Below, in pieces: positions 1 through 10,702 of a stretch of 64,000 nucleotides of DNA (position 1 is the stretch's first letter; every line of letters begins with the position of its first letter). A model generated the notes under the pieces. The model was given only the letters and a program-made list of their open reading frames with translations, made no database searches and was not told the origin of the DNA. The DNA comes from Tipula vernalis (taxonomy: Eukaryota; Arthropoda; Insecta; Diptera; Tipulidae): assembly GCA_958295665.1 (NCBI GenBank), contig OY282560.1, positions 261,502,641 through 261,566,640 on the forward strand, read 5' to 3'. The position numbers and the translations under genes are program-made.

Positions 1-1489
1 TGTGAACTTTGAGGCAACTCAGCTCTTAAACAACAAGAATTTAGTACGAAGACTTAAAAGAACTAATCTTTTTGAGCTGGAGTAAGTGTTAGAGTAAACA
101 GCGTTGTGCTGATCTAAAATCGACTACAAAGATGTGATTTGCTTCAACTTATCAGACACTATGGAACGCCAATGGAAAGGAGAAATAAATGTCATAAATT
201 AATATAAGTTAGTAAATAAGGTCAACATCAAATTGCTCAATAGTGGAGAAGGCTAGATGTAACTACATTTATTTAAATAAAAAAAATATATACAAGAGTA
301 TAAGTGCAATGAAGAAAGAATTTTTGTCTTAATCAAAAAATAAATCGAAAGGAAATTAATTCACAATAAAGAAAATTAGCAGATTTTTTTTTTTAACAAT
401 AACTACTTACATATTTTATAAAATAAAAAATGTAGGTAGGTATAAAGGTAAATTTCTTTCGATTTTAGGTTATATATTCGACACTTAGGTTGAGGTCAAA
501 CAACTAAATTAGAAAGGTGTTGTGAGTTTTTGGAATGCTTTATTTAAAATGTATGGTACGGTTAATTTTATTTTATTTGGAAAGTTAATAATTCCTTATT
601 CGAATAATTCTTTTGCAAGATTTTCGTTTTAAGATAAATTTGGTACTTGGTTTTTGTTGTGATATTTAAGAGTTCAATTGCAATACGTGTCATAGATTAA
701 AATTTATAAAATTTATTGCTAGCAGCTGGAAAAAAATTTAAATTGTAACTTTGGTGAGAGTTGTTTAGTAAATCGTAGGGAAATAATTTTATCTTGAAAA
801 GACTTATGCTATGCGTTTTGAGGAGATTTATGTGCTAAATTCTAACGAAGAATATTGAAATTTTATTTAATTAAGCCAACATAAATCTACAAAAATATTA
901 TATTTTCCATTTACATTGTATGTACGTAGGTAAAGGATTTACAATATTTGATTCTAAATGGTAATTGTAAAATATTAATACATCTAACTCAATCGATTAA
1001 AGTTTCAAATTCCCTGTGTCCTTCTGCCTTACGAGTGACATCAAATACTATAGTTTTACAATGCGTTTTTTAAAATGGCATTTGAGTTGTCCGAAGAAAA
1101 TCAAAACAAGCTTGAATCAAACCAAATTTCGGATAATTATCAAATAAATGAAATGAACGAGCAGACAAATTTGCGTGAGTACAACATGGTATTACCTTTG
1201 CGTATGATGTTCAGCAGGTGTTGTACACAAGGATAATGTAACGACACGAACAATTTAGTGACAAATAAGTGACAACACCCTCATTTAGTGACATTAATCC
1301 CATGAAAAATTTGGAAGAATCTATTGATCAAATCGATTAATTCGGAATTATGTAAGACTTTCTTGCAACAATAATGCGAATATGAGCTGGAAGCTGGGAA
1401 AAATGAAATGTCAATTAAGCAAACGGAACGTAGCCAAAAGAATTGCTATTGCTAAAGAGCAAGGGGAGGGATTAGAGTAAATCCAACAT
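1..1489. other. no recognisable gene
   Basis: AT-rich sequence with short A/T runs. I saw no open frame or repeat pair that I can name. The last 100 bases before 1490 may already be eroded Tc1 transposase, but the match there is too weak to claim. Confidence 0.5.
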
Positions 1490-1971
1490 GGTTGGAGGTG
1501 ATGGCAGACCATATGTAAGACGAACCCAAACAAGGAGCTAAACACTCGGTATGACCAAAAAACAATGAATCGTTTCAGTACATCAGTAATGGTTTGTGGC
1601 TACTTTACTTCTCGAGGAGTTGCTCTATCGTCAAAGTCGGAAATATGGAAGTCCTTAAATATATCGAAATACTCGATCAGAATTTAGAATATTATACGGT
1701 CTTCCGCTATGGTGGCCTTATCAGCACTCCAAATATAATCTAATAGTATGAAGGTGTATTTAGAACTGCAAAAAAGAACCGAGAATCTATGCAGAAATGT
1801 TAAACGAGAAGTCTCACTAAGGAAACCGACAAACAGAGAATATTATGGGTTCAAATTCAGGAGGTTTAAAAGAATACAACGCCAGTTCAACATGCCTCTT
1901 TTGCAAATAGTTTAGGCTGGAGATGAAGTGCAGTCTTAAAACAAAAGGGTTTCCCAACCAAATATTTCTAA
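1490..1971 (+). pseudogene. Tc1-type transposase relic
   Basis: This is a decayed Tc1/mariner transposase, which in a live copy would cut and paste its element at TA sites in the nucleus. The reading switches frame several times. One frame shows NTRYDQKTMN followed by SVMVCGYFTSRGV, equivalent to the Tc1 block SVMVWGCFS-x-GVG. A shifted frame then gives GNMEVLKYIEILDQNL, matching the usual NAxKYIxILEENL stretch. Near 1940-1970 a third frame gives CSLKTKGFPTKYF, the typical Tc1 C-terminus (xLKxKGxPTKY). The DPKHTA block that should lie between is not legible. No terminal repeats were found, so element limits are unknown. The Tc1 identity is well supported by three ordered motifs; the exact family is not. 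Confidence 0.72.
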
Positions 1972-2178
1972 ATTATTTATTTTTATAAGTAAGTGGCTAA
2001 ATTAAAATGCCAGTCAAAATCACCACTACTATTTTTTTATTTTTTTTATTTGACAAACTGTGACTGTCAATCTATGGATTATAACTCCGGAATCTCGATT
2101 TTTCAAATGGAATTATAATAAGTTGTGTGTGAGATATCCACTTAATTTTTTTTTATTTGAAAGAATATTTTATGGCAT

Positions 2179-2394
2179 TAAGTATGGAATAAAACGTCGT
2201 TCAAATATCCGCCACGACTTTGCTTAGGTAGGGCGTATTCGGGAGGGTCAATTTTCGATGACTTTGTTGCACAACTCTGGCTGAATTTGAAGGATGACGT
2301 TCGTTATATTGACTTTGAAGGCATCAATTGTTTGCATTTATTCGCATATATCTGCGATTTAAGATAGCCCCAAAGGAAGAAGTGTAAAGGCTTT
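2179..2394 (-). pseudogene. mariner-like transposase, C-terminal relic
   Basis: On the minus strand the translation gives LHFFLWGYLKSQIYANK, then QTIDAFKVNI, then IQPELCNKVIEN, and ends RGGYLNDVLFHT followed by a stop at 2179-2181. These are, in order, the last conserved blocks of mariner-type transposases (DFFLWGYLKSxVY, QTIxALKxNI, SRGGHLxDIIFHT). One frameshift and at least two stops break it. Only about the last 70 residues survive, the catalytic first two aspartates are absent, and no terminal repeat is visible. It lies in the opposite orientation to the Tc1 relic just upstream and is a separate insertion. Confidence 0.7.
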
Positions 2395-2454
2395 AAGTTT
2401 TTAATGTTTTACTAATTGTGGTTTAATTATAACGCCACCAATGTACGTTTGATG

Positions 2455-2625
2455 TTTGAAGCCCGAATGTCGATAGGTCGAATGTCGAAGGGCCGAGTGT
2501 GTCGGAAGACCGAATGTATAATGGCCGAATAGGTCGAATGTGTCGAAGGACCGAAAGTTCAAAGACCGAATAAGTCGAATGATCGAACCTGTGGAAAGTC
2601 CGATTGGGTCTAAAGGCCAAATTTT
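2455..2625. repeat. degenerate GTCGAAT/GACCGAA tandem repeat
   Basis: About ten imperfect copies of a short unit built from GGTCGAATGT and GGACCGAA follow one another (for example at 2474, 2509, 2527, 2535, 2550, 2571 and 2584). The unit length drifts between about 12 and 20 bases. The array produces overlapping open frames rich in His, Arg and Ser on the minus strand. These are low-complexity artefacts and not genes. Confidence 0.7.
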
Positions 2626-3062
2626 CATAAAATTTGCCTGAGATCACTACATTTGCCTGAAAAAACAACAAATATAGAAATTTTAAAATCCAGAATAATT
2701 GAAAAGTTAAAATCCAGAAAAAAAAATCGAGAAATTACCGGAAAAGCAATTGAGAAAAAAAAAATCCAGAAAAAATATTTTGTTTAAAATAAATCAAAAA
2801 AATTCAACTTTATAGGCATTTTTGGACCTTTGTTATCACTTCACACATTTATGGAACATCTATCAGTAGAAGCGATACGAGCAAGGTTAACGAAGCATTA
2901 ACCAATTTATCACAAATTCGCTCCACTACATTCGTCGATACTTTACAAACCCAACCAATTAAGCCAACCACAACACAACTTGAATCATTTGTTTTTGAAG
3001 CGATTCTATTGCCGAATGCAATGTGGACTGTATTTTTGATTTTTGGTGGTGGTGCAATATAC
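2626..3062. other. no recognisable gene
   Basis: A/T-rich with several A runs around 2715-2765. The minus-strand open frame that crosses 2849-3106 has no recognisable motif and runs into the MITE at 3063. Confidence 0.5.
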
Positions 3063-3288
3063 ACCCCTATTCCCTTAGTCGTGTCACTTGTCACTTGTAC
3101 CGACAATCAAATTTTGATATTCTCTTAGTCGATCGATGCGACAATTGTCGTTTGAAGTGACAGATATAGTTTTACGTCGCATTCTCTTATATTATCACTT
3201 CGATCGACTAAGAAAATACCAATTTAAAGTTGAAGTGACACGACAATTGTCACGTCGAATGAAGTGACACGACCAAGGGAATAGGGGT
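3063..3288. mobile_element. 226-bp MITE with 27-bp inverted ends
   Basis: The left end 3063-3089 and the right end 3262-3288 are inverted copies with one mismatch in 27 (they begin ACCCCTATTCCCTT). The interior repeats the same theme: AAGTGACA and CGACAATTGTCG recur in both orientations, so most of the element can fold on itself. No coding capacity. The target-site duplication is unclear, so I cannot assign a superfamily. Confidence 0.75.
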
Positions 3289-3615
3289 AATAATTTAATT
3301 AACGAATATCCGGATTAACAAATGTAATCGATATTTTATTTTTTGGTTGGTTTTATTAACAAGAAAATATAGCGCTTGTGTTTCGACGGATAGCTTAAAA
3401 CTAACCTTTTTTAATAATTTTTTTTATTTTTTAATTAAGTGTAATGAGAAGAGAAAATATTCGTGACGTACATTATTGTATGAAGTGACTTCTCATTGCT
3501 ATAAAATATATCACATATGAAATGAACATAATAATAAATTACATAAATACTTAGATTTTGGAATAAATCCATAGTTTAACATTTTAATTTTATTTTCAGA
3601 TATCAAACATTAGTT
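3289..3615. other. no recognisable gene
   Basis: AT-rich spacer between two MITEs. Nothing identifiable seen. Confidence 0.5.
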
Positions 3616-3870
3616 GTATTGCTTTCACCAAATCAAAAAAATTGCAACAACAATCGTACTAGATAGAACAAAAAATAGTTTAGCTAACTCAAAAAAAATT
3701 CGTGGTTAACAAATTTTAACCAAATTTTTAGTTTTAATACCTGCCCACGAGTTGAATTGATAAGAAAATACACGAAAAAAAATTAGACCAAAATTTGGTT
3801 CATTTTTGCTGTTGCTTTGACTAGCATTAACCACAAAAAATACCTAACTCATTTTGGTTGAAAGCAATAC
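3616..3870. mobile_element. 255-bp MITE, GTATTGCTTTCA ends
   Basis: The terminal sequences are inverted copies: GTATTGCTTTCACCAAA at 3616 and its reverse complement with AACCAAAAT at the right end, giving 12 perfect terminal bases and a looser match further in. Internal blocks near 3680-3720 (GCTAACTC, GTGGTTAAC) recur inverted near 3815-3850. Non-coding. No clear target duplication. Confidence 0.6.
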
Positions 3871-3989
3871 GCTTAATATAAGCAAACAATCGAGATGACA
3901 TTAAATGGTGAAGTCGACCGACAAACAAAGCAGCTTCCTAGTGGAAAATAGCCACAACTTTTGGATTGAATTTTTGTTTTTCGCAAGAT

Positions 3990-5914
3990 CTTCAATACCA
4001 ATTGTTCACCAATGGTTTGGCTAGATCCTGCAGAAAGATGCATCGACTTTGTGAAGATTTTACCTTTTCGGGGTTGTTCTGACTGTAGAATTCAGCGAGA
4101 GTGGCGACACCCAGTATATTGTAGTATATAGCCTGCGGCCACCGGAGCATCTTATATTTTGTCGTATAATGCGTAACTATTGTATCCATGTTATCGACTC
4201 CTCCTTCCGTGACATTGTAGTACAAAATCATTTCTGGTTTATTTCGACAACAAAGTTACAATGCGATTCCTTTTTGGAACATATGAGCAAATGCTCATTT
4301 CCAAATCGTCGCTAAACCCAAACCAGGATGAATATTCTTCCTTACTTGCACATTTATTGGATTCCCTTGTGATGCAGCTTTTGTTTTGTTTTAGAGTGTC
4401 TACCATTTTCAACTGCATCGATAACCACCACAAACGCGCTAAGGGTAGTGCGGAAAAGAAATTGTCCATTCTAACATTCCAGCAAGAACTTTCAAATTGG
4501 TGGCACAAATCGCGTACAACTCGCTGTCCTGATCCTTTTCTGGTCCACCAGGTCCATTTACCGTGTATAATTCATCGGTGATGACAGTGGCGTAGGGAAA
4601 GAGGCTGGAGGGGGGAGGGCATTGCAGGGGGAAATCATTTATAATTCGAATAAGGAAAGTAATCAATACCTGTTATAGGTTAATACTTGTAACCTAATTT
4701 TGACCCAAAGCGGCAAAATATTAGCCGTGTAACCCAAAGCGGCATAATATTACCCGATTAAATCGAAATTATATTACCTAAGCAAAGTTAATTAAAATGT
4801 TTAAAAGACGATCAGGTAGATCTTGAACGATTCTACCTATAATAACAAGATTAGCAGAAAATATTTGTCAGATTTTTAGTAGGATTCTTAAGCTGGCGAG
4901 CAGCTGCTAAATGAATTGGCATTATTAAATATTCACGGAGATGTGGTTAGATCAATAGGCCTTAGTGGCACAAAGAATCAACATAAAATTATAAAAAACT
5001 AATAAAATTATTATTCTTTTTTATTTAAGAACCCCCTCCGCAACAAATTTCTGGCTACGCCGCTGGGTGATGGACATGGTATGGGTTCTTTGTATCACAA
5101 ACACAAAACATTTTTAAACCATATTTGGACGGCTTGGATGGTATGTATTGTGTAAACCGTGTTCTGCAATGATAGGGAAATAATTGAACAATCCAATACC
5201 GTGTAATGTGATGACAAATTAGCATTCAACAGCAGCCAGATATCACTGATAGCAGCTGCTTCATCTGCCTCCAAGCGTTGAGAACGAGTGACATCGTTGT
5301 CAAACCGAATAAATCGGCATATGCCATGAAATCGGTTGATTGACATGGTCGATCTATATAATGAATAAGAATCCACACTCCATAAAACGCTGTGGTGCTC
5401 CGAATTAGAATGATGTACACCAATTGTAATAAGCATTCCAATATAGCCATAAAACTTCTTTGAGGTGAAACACTTCCAGCTTTTAGCAGGTTTTCCGGGA
5501 TTATTAGCGTTTCATTCTTTAAATGTTTTGAAACCTTTCCGATTCGATTCGCGTACAATAATGTTCATAATCATCTCCGAAAATATACATTCGAATGTAT
5601 CTGCAACAGAAAAACATTTTGTTGAAGCGAATGGTCCTGGTTTCTGGTTCGAGTAAACGCCGAAGGGATTTGCGTCCATATCTTACCATCTTTAGCAATA
5701 AAATCGGGAATTGAAGATACGCTTCCATCAAAAATTTCTTCGTCAGTATCATTAACTTCATTTGGCTCGTATTCATCCGGAACATGTTCATCATGTAGTG
5801 TATCAGATGCATTGTAAGCATTGTCAACGTCCTCTAATTCATCAACACCCTGAAGACCTGAATGGGATGGAAGGATACCCATTCATCTTCTGAGCCGTTA
5901 TCTTCAAGATTCAT
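3990..5914 (-). pseudogene. piggyBac transposase relic
   Basis: piggyBac transposases are DDD enzymes that excise at TTAA. This copy can be read in pieces from an acidic N-terminus (MNLEDNGSEDEW at 5914, then an Asp/Glu-rich stretch and GKIWTQIPSAFTRTR). Next come TMSINRFHGICRFIRFDN and RLEADEAAAISDIW, then TQYIPSKPSKYGLK with CDTKNPYH. After an inserted hAT MITE it continues KGSGQRVVRDL and MDNFFSALPLARLW, and ends MILYYNVTEGGVDNMD with RWPQAIYYNI. Block order and spacing follow the family. At least four frameshifts break it, and the region that should hold the first catalytic DEQL motif (around 5170) has been lost or scrambled. No matching TTAA termini were found, so the element boundaries are unknown. 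Confidence 0.88.
4585..5065. mobile_element. hAT-type MITE inserted in the piggyBac relic
   Basis: The ends are CAGTGGCGTAG at 4585 and CTACGCCGCTG finishing at 5065, an 11-bp inverted pair with one mismatch, followed inward by a purine-rich/pyrimidine-rich pair. The flanks are GGTGATGA (4577-4584) and GGTGATGG (5066-5073), an 8-bp target duplication with one difference, as expected for hAT. The piggyBac reading frame resumes exactly across the insertion, which confirms the borders. Non-coding, 481 bp. The ends resemble those of the larger element at 16163-26135 (CAGCGGCGTA), so the two may be related. Confidence 0.85.
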
Positions 5915-6380
5915 TTTATCGCCGTTGCCTAATTATTCGAATAAACGAAATAAATAGGCTTATTGTTGATCATAACTCGATTAGAAAGATAATCAAATTT
6001 ACCGTGCGAATGCAGCTTGAGATAATTCGTCCATATTTACTTGCCACTTTTGATATTGCACAGGATAAACACATATATGTAGATAAATTCAAGAAACAAT
6101 ATTCGCTCAGACCAAATTATCTATTAGTATTGCACAAATGCAAAAAGGATAACATAAAAAACAAATAACTATACCGTTATTTTAAGTAATTTGTATTTAA
6201 TACGAATTCTATTTTCCATAATGTAAGGGTTTAAGTTGCTATCTAATCGAATTCATATTATGTAAATCCAAAAAATCACGAAAATATTGCATCTCCCATG
6301 CAAATCCTATGAAGGTATAAATGTACTTTAGCCACTTAGGACATGATGTAAAATTTGTCAATCTCATACAGGTTAAGTAT
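5915..6380. other. no recognisable gene
   Basis: AT-rich spacer upstream of the piggyBac relic. I found no TTAA-flanked terminus here. Confidence 0.45.
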
Positions 6381-6847
6381 TGTTACGGTGACACCTATAG
6401 GGTATAAATGAATAAGTAAAATTAATAGCTCAATGTTTTACTGTACTAAAATGGAATTTTCCATGATAAAACTATTCTAAATGTTTCGAGACTATTGACT
6501 ATTCTGACTGGAAAAGTCATGAAATTTCTAGAAGTTTGGTTTGTGTATATAAAAAGGCGAATGAAGTCGAATTGCATCATTAGTTTTTGGTAAGCGAAAG
6601 TATAAGGATTAAAAAGTGAATTAAAAGAAATTTAAAAAGTGAATTAGTTAGATATAAAAAGTAAAAAAGATCAATAAAATTTGTGCGAAAATTAAATAAA
6701 GTGATTTTGTGAATTATTATCGTTAATAAATTGTGTTGTAATAATTTTTGATGCTAAACAAATAAATTCGTTTGTGTTAAACTGAAGTGTTTTGTTTTAT
6801 TCACAATCCAGTGATACGAACCTTGATTGACAAGGGGAAAACGTACC
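6381..6847 (+). mobile_element. solo LTR, copy 1
   Basis: This 467-bp unit begins TGTTACGGTGACACC and ends GGAAAACGTACC. It is flanked by AGTAT on both sides (6376-6380 and 6848-6852), a 5-bp target duplication typical of LTR retrotransposons. It shares most of its length with the unit at 6867-7304, which keeps the expected CGTAACA end. A TATA-like element lies at 6546-6556 and an AATAAA-like site near 6761. No internal gag-pol sequence lies next to it, so it is a solo LTR left after LTR-LTR recombination. Orientation is set by the TATA position. Confidence 0.8.
6546..6556 (+). promoter_or_regulatory. LTR TATA box
   Basis: TATATAAAAAG within the LTR, followed about 40 bases later by the probable start of the R region. 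In copy 2 the equivalent site is degraded (ATATAGAAAG at 7011-7020). Confidence 0.55.
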
Positions 6848-6866
6848 AGTATTTATATCATTATAT

Positions 6867-7304
6867 TGTCATGGTGACATCTAGGGTGTAATAGAATAGC
6901 TCAAAGTTTTACTGTACTAAAATGGAATTTTACATCATGACACTGTTCTAAATGTTTCTACACTATTCTTACTCGAAAAGTCATGAATTTTCTAGAAGTT
7001 TGGTTTGTGTATATAGAAAGGCAAACGAGATCGAATTGGAATTTATTAGTATTTGGTAAGCGATAGAGTGAAAATTAAAAAGTGAATTAAAAAGTGAATT
7101 AGTGAGATATAAAAAGTCAAAGTGAACCGTAACAATGTGCGAAAATTTATATAAAATCATTTTTGAGAATTATAGTTAATAAATTGTGTTGAATTAATTG
7201 TTGGTGTTAAATAAATACTTAAATTCGTTTGCGTTAAACTGAAGCGTTTTGTTTTATTCACAATCCAATTAAACGAATCTTAATTGACAGGCGAAAACGT
7301 AACA
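6867..7304 (+). mobile_element. solo LTR, copy 2
   Basis: A second copy of the same LTR, 438 bp, starts TGTCATGGTGACATC and ends GAAAACGTAACA. The flanks share ATAT (6863-6866 and 7305-7308). Only 19 bases separate it from copy 1, so two related solo LTRs sit in tandem in the same orientation. The separate target duplications point to two insertions rather than one unequal exchange. Differences between the copies (indels around the A-rich middle) suggest neither is very recent. Confidence 0.75.
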
Positions 7305-7323
7305 ATATCAAGTTCAATATTAA

Positions 7324-7636
7324 CACTTAACCGACGGGTCTTTTTCTTCGCCGCGTGCGCCGTTACGACGGGCTGTTTCGCGAGAATTCCGCACAACATA
7401 CTAGTTAAAATAGAGTTGTGGCGAAAGTAAAAATATTTTTGCCTTGTAATATTTTTTTTCTTGTAGTACAAACCTTCATTCATACATGGAAGCACAAAAC
7501 GGTTTATTTTTTGCCTTTGGATACTACAAAACCCGACGTTAAACGACAGAAGTCGAAAAAGGTAGTCCCTACCGGCCCTGCCGGTTGCCATCAGCTGACG
7601 AGGCCGGTAGATACTACTCGTCCCGTCGGTTAAGTG
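7324..7636. mobile_element. 313-bp piggyBac-type MITE
   Basis: The element is bounded by TTAA at 7320-7323 and 7637-7640 and has perfect 15-bp inverted ends (CACTTAACCGACGGG). TTAA duplication plus short perfect ends is the piggyBac signature. It is clearly richer in GC near its ends than the surrounding DNA. The open frames inside it on both strands carry no transposase motif, so it is non-autonomous. Confidence 0.85.
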
Positions 7637-7640
7637 TTAA

Positions 7641-8239
7641 TTGATTCGTTTCGTTTTAGAAACCCGGACATGTCTACTATTCGCAATTATAGTATCCATC
7701 GCGACATTTGCCTATATTATTCAATAAAATCTAACATTTTAAATTGACTGAATTATTAGGGTTTTTATTTTCTGTTTCCGTTCTGTATCTCGAACAGTCC
7801 GGATGGTTGACGAAGCAATATCCAGTATCATAATTTTTAAGAACTTTTAGGAAAAACTCTGATTTTATAGACATTTTATAAATTTTAATTTTTTATCTCG
7901 GGCTCTGAATGTTTGTTTCTGGATTTTGTTTTTCTGGATTTTTAATTTCAGTATTTGTTTTTCTTTCGCTTAATTTCTTGAAATCTGTATTTAAAACCGA
8001 GTTTTTTTATTTATTGCTATTTTATGTATCGGTTACATTTATTGTTTGTTTTGTTGTAATAACTATTGTCGTAAGTGTATTTTTTTATGGCCAAGGATAT
8101 TAGGTAAGAGGAATAGGTATGAAAAAATATAGTTTTATGTTATGTATTTCGCAAATATATATTTTCCATTTTTAGTACTTTAATTTTGTCATTTTGCATT
8201 TTTAAGGGTGGAACTTTTAAATAAATGTTTCACATGATA
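7641..8239. other. no recognisable gene
   Basis: T-rich stretch. The hydrophobic open frame at 7909-8103 is what T-rich DNA yields (Phe, Leu, Val) and has no supporting motif. Confidence 0.5.
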
Positions 8240-9640
8240 ACTAAGCCTTGGTAATCTCTATAAACAGAGCTCCACATTTTTTATGATTACTTAAGCCATT
8301 GTAAATAAAATGTGAGAATGTGGCAAAAATGTGAGAAGGATGCTCTGAAACCAAATTGAACATTAATAAAAAATTGTGTTTCTTGCAAGAACATGATCAT
8401 TCTATTTTGAATTACTTTTTCAAAAATCTTTGAAAAAATGGATAACAATGAAGAGCTTTTGAACAATGTAATAATTACACCATTTTGACGTTTAATTGGG
8501 AAGGTGACGGTACCAATACTAAAATTAAAAATAAATGTGAGTGGATCAATAACCCAGAATTTTTTAAACTGCCAATAAAAAATAAATTGTTTGTTTCCAA
8601 ATAATTTGAAATATTAGTAATTCTTTCTCAAATTCACTTAAAGAGTTAACTTCAATATTATCCTGCTTTAATTTAACTGAAACAATAGTAAAAAATTGAT
8701 TAAAAATTTTAGAATTTTTCAAAATACTGCTTCTTAGAATGCTTAATGCTTGCAACAATATTTTTTTTTTTGTTTTAAAAAGAGGTTTTCCAATTTTACA
8801 ATACTTGGATGACGCTTATGCTTTTTATAAAGTTTACTTTTATATGCTATCGCTTTGCACAGACCACTATGAACCCAACTTTGAAGTTTAACCAACTACG
8901 ACTTTAGATTACAAGATATTTTCAAGGCATAGGTTATTTACATTTCCTAATGTGTAAACTTTGTCCGATGATTCATACCTTAATAGATTATTTAGTTTAT
9001 CATAGTTTAGTTTTGTGTACGATTTCGACTAATTATTTTGGCAATTTTTTTGAAGCGATCAAATTTTTTAAAATCAAGCAAATAGTTGAATGTTCCGTGA
9101 CTGCGACACTTAACTAAAATACTAGCTGAAAAATTAAAATTTGTTTTATTTCTAGCAAAAACATGATCCAAGCAAGTAGAAGAGGTAGGTCTAGTTGGCA
9201 ATTTAAAACCATTTAAAGCTATTAATAGAAAGTAATAATTAATATTAGCGCAGATTGAACCAATAAATTTATATCAAAGTCACCCAGAATAAAAATATTT
9301 TTTCAGTTGTTTGATACCTAAATGTTTGAAGTTAAAAACAGACAAGAAGTCGAAGTTAACAACAGACAGAAACAACTAATACTTTCGCCCTGAATATTTA
9401 AGTCAACCTTAAACAATTCCCACTTAAAAAGTTTAAATTGACAATATAACAAGATATGGAGTTTTGAACCAAATCGGCTACTCCAGCAGAATTTTGATTA
9501 CAGTTCCAATTGGAAAAAACATTATTTAACCTCAAAAAAATGCTTTTTTCGATATATCACGGCTTCTACTCCACTTTTTTTGATAAAAGAAATTGGCATT
9601 TCTTCCTCATTAAAAGTACAAGTAATCCATAGTAAATTAT
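8240..9640 (-). pseudogene. LINE ORF2 relic (endonuclease + RT)
   Basis: This is a minus-strand non-LTR retrotransposon fragment. Reading from 9640 downward, an endonuclease block NIFILGDFDINLL (around 9295) is followed by LPTRPTSSTCLDHVFARN (around 9190), the target-DNA strand-cleavage end of apurinic-type endonucleases. A linker NSKIFNQFFTIV at about 8700 matches the AxxFNxFFT segment before the reverse transcriptase. The RT then shows SIFSKIFEKVIQN and QFGFRASFS (8450-8330) and the start of the catalytic palm, GALFIEITKA, after which the copy stops. Several frameshifts and stops. The motifs fit the CR1/Jockey group; I cannot decide the clade. No poly-A or target duplication was found. Confidence 0.72.
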
Positions 9641-10524
9641 ATTGTGAGAGTTGCATCTCTGTTTTCTAGGAGATGAAATTACCTTATTTCACAAATTAAG
9701 GGCTGGTGTTAATCTCTAAAAAGGGTTTGGTTGTTGAGAAGCAAAATAGTTTAGTTAATGTCTCACAGAGTAATACAACTTAAAAATAGTTTTATGTGAT
9801 TCTTTGAATTTCACTGTTCAAAAGGTTCGCTTGTAAGAAGAAGAAGAAGTAAGCCAGAGGAAAAAAAACCGTATCTTATCCTTTCTAAAACAGTTTTTTT
9901 TTTTTTTTTGTTTTGTTTATTCAATAATTTAATGTTTTCTTCGATCGATTTGTTATCAGTAAAGAAAAGTTTTGATAATTGATTTTCTTTGAGATATTGA
10001 GTATAATGGGTTGAGTCAAGATATTAAGAATTGTTATTGCAGCTTTCATGACCGCAGTACCTCCAGCGAAACTCCATTCAACGAATAAGCCTTTGCCGAG
10101 AAAATGGTGCAGCTGGTGAAACTACCGGGGAAAATTGTGTTAGCTATAATCTAACCTTGACAGTTGTCATCATGGTCAGATTAACGTTACAAGCTTTCGT
10201 TGGATTTAGCCAGTTTTTGATGGTATATTTAATGTTTTTCCATTTAAATTTTACGGGACTTGGGTACAAATCGTTCTCGATATATTCTGCAAATAAGTTG
10301 TTATTGAGAGTGTTGTTTATAAAAAAACATTTTTATCAATTTATCAGTCAAGTAATTATTATTAAATTATTTTTTACATATATTTTAAGTCTTTGAATAC
10401 AAGGAAAAATGTTTACATATTTTTTAAAATGATTTGTAGGGGATTTTGGTGGTCTCAAAAATAGCATTTTTTCTCGTAAAAAACATAAAAATTGAGGCAA
10501 AAATTAACCAATATTTTTAGTTGT
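9641..10524. other. no recognisable gene
   Basis: Contains a GAA microsatellite (about 9836-9848), a T run at 9892-9909 and AT-rich DNA. The open frame at 10157-10396 is hydrophobic and unrecognised. The first 100 bases may be further eroded LINE sequence. Confidence 0.45.
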
Positions 10525-10702
10525 GGTCTTTACCCACCCGGGGTATTGTTGTGTAGAAGAACATAAATTTCAGACCGATCGGTTAAATGGTTTTTAAGTT
10601 ATCGCAATATTTTTTATTCTGGTCTATACCGGGGGTATTGTTGTGTGGAAGACCATTTTAAAATTTCAGACCGATCGGTTAAATTTTTTTTAAATTACCG
10701 CG
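10525..10702. repeat. two-copy tandem repeat, about 96-bp period
   Basis: The block GGTCTTTACCCACCCGGGG through TTTCAGACCGATCGGTTAAA (10525-10607) repeats at 10621-10702 with GGTCTATACCGGGGG and the same TTTCAGACCGATCGGTTAAA core. Copies differ by substitutions and small indels. No coding potential. The trailing ACCGCGC and the GGTCT starts are the most conserved parts. Confidence 0.7.

Noticed and set aside
2401..2671. Two overlapping His/Arg/Ser-rich minus-strand ORFs
   Set aside because: Created by the GTCGAAT/GACCGAA tandem repeat.
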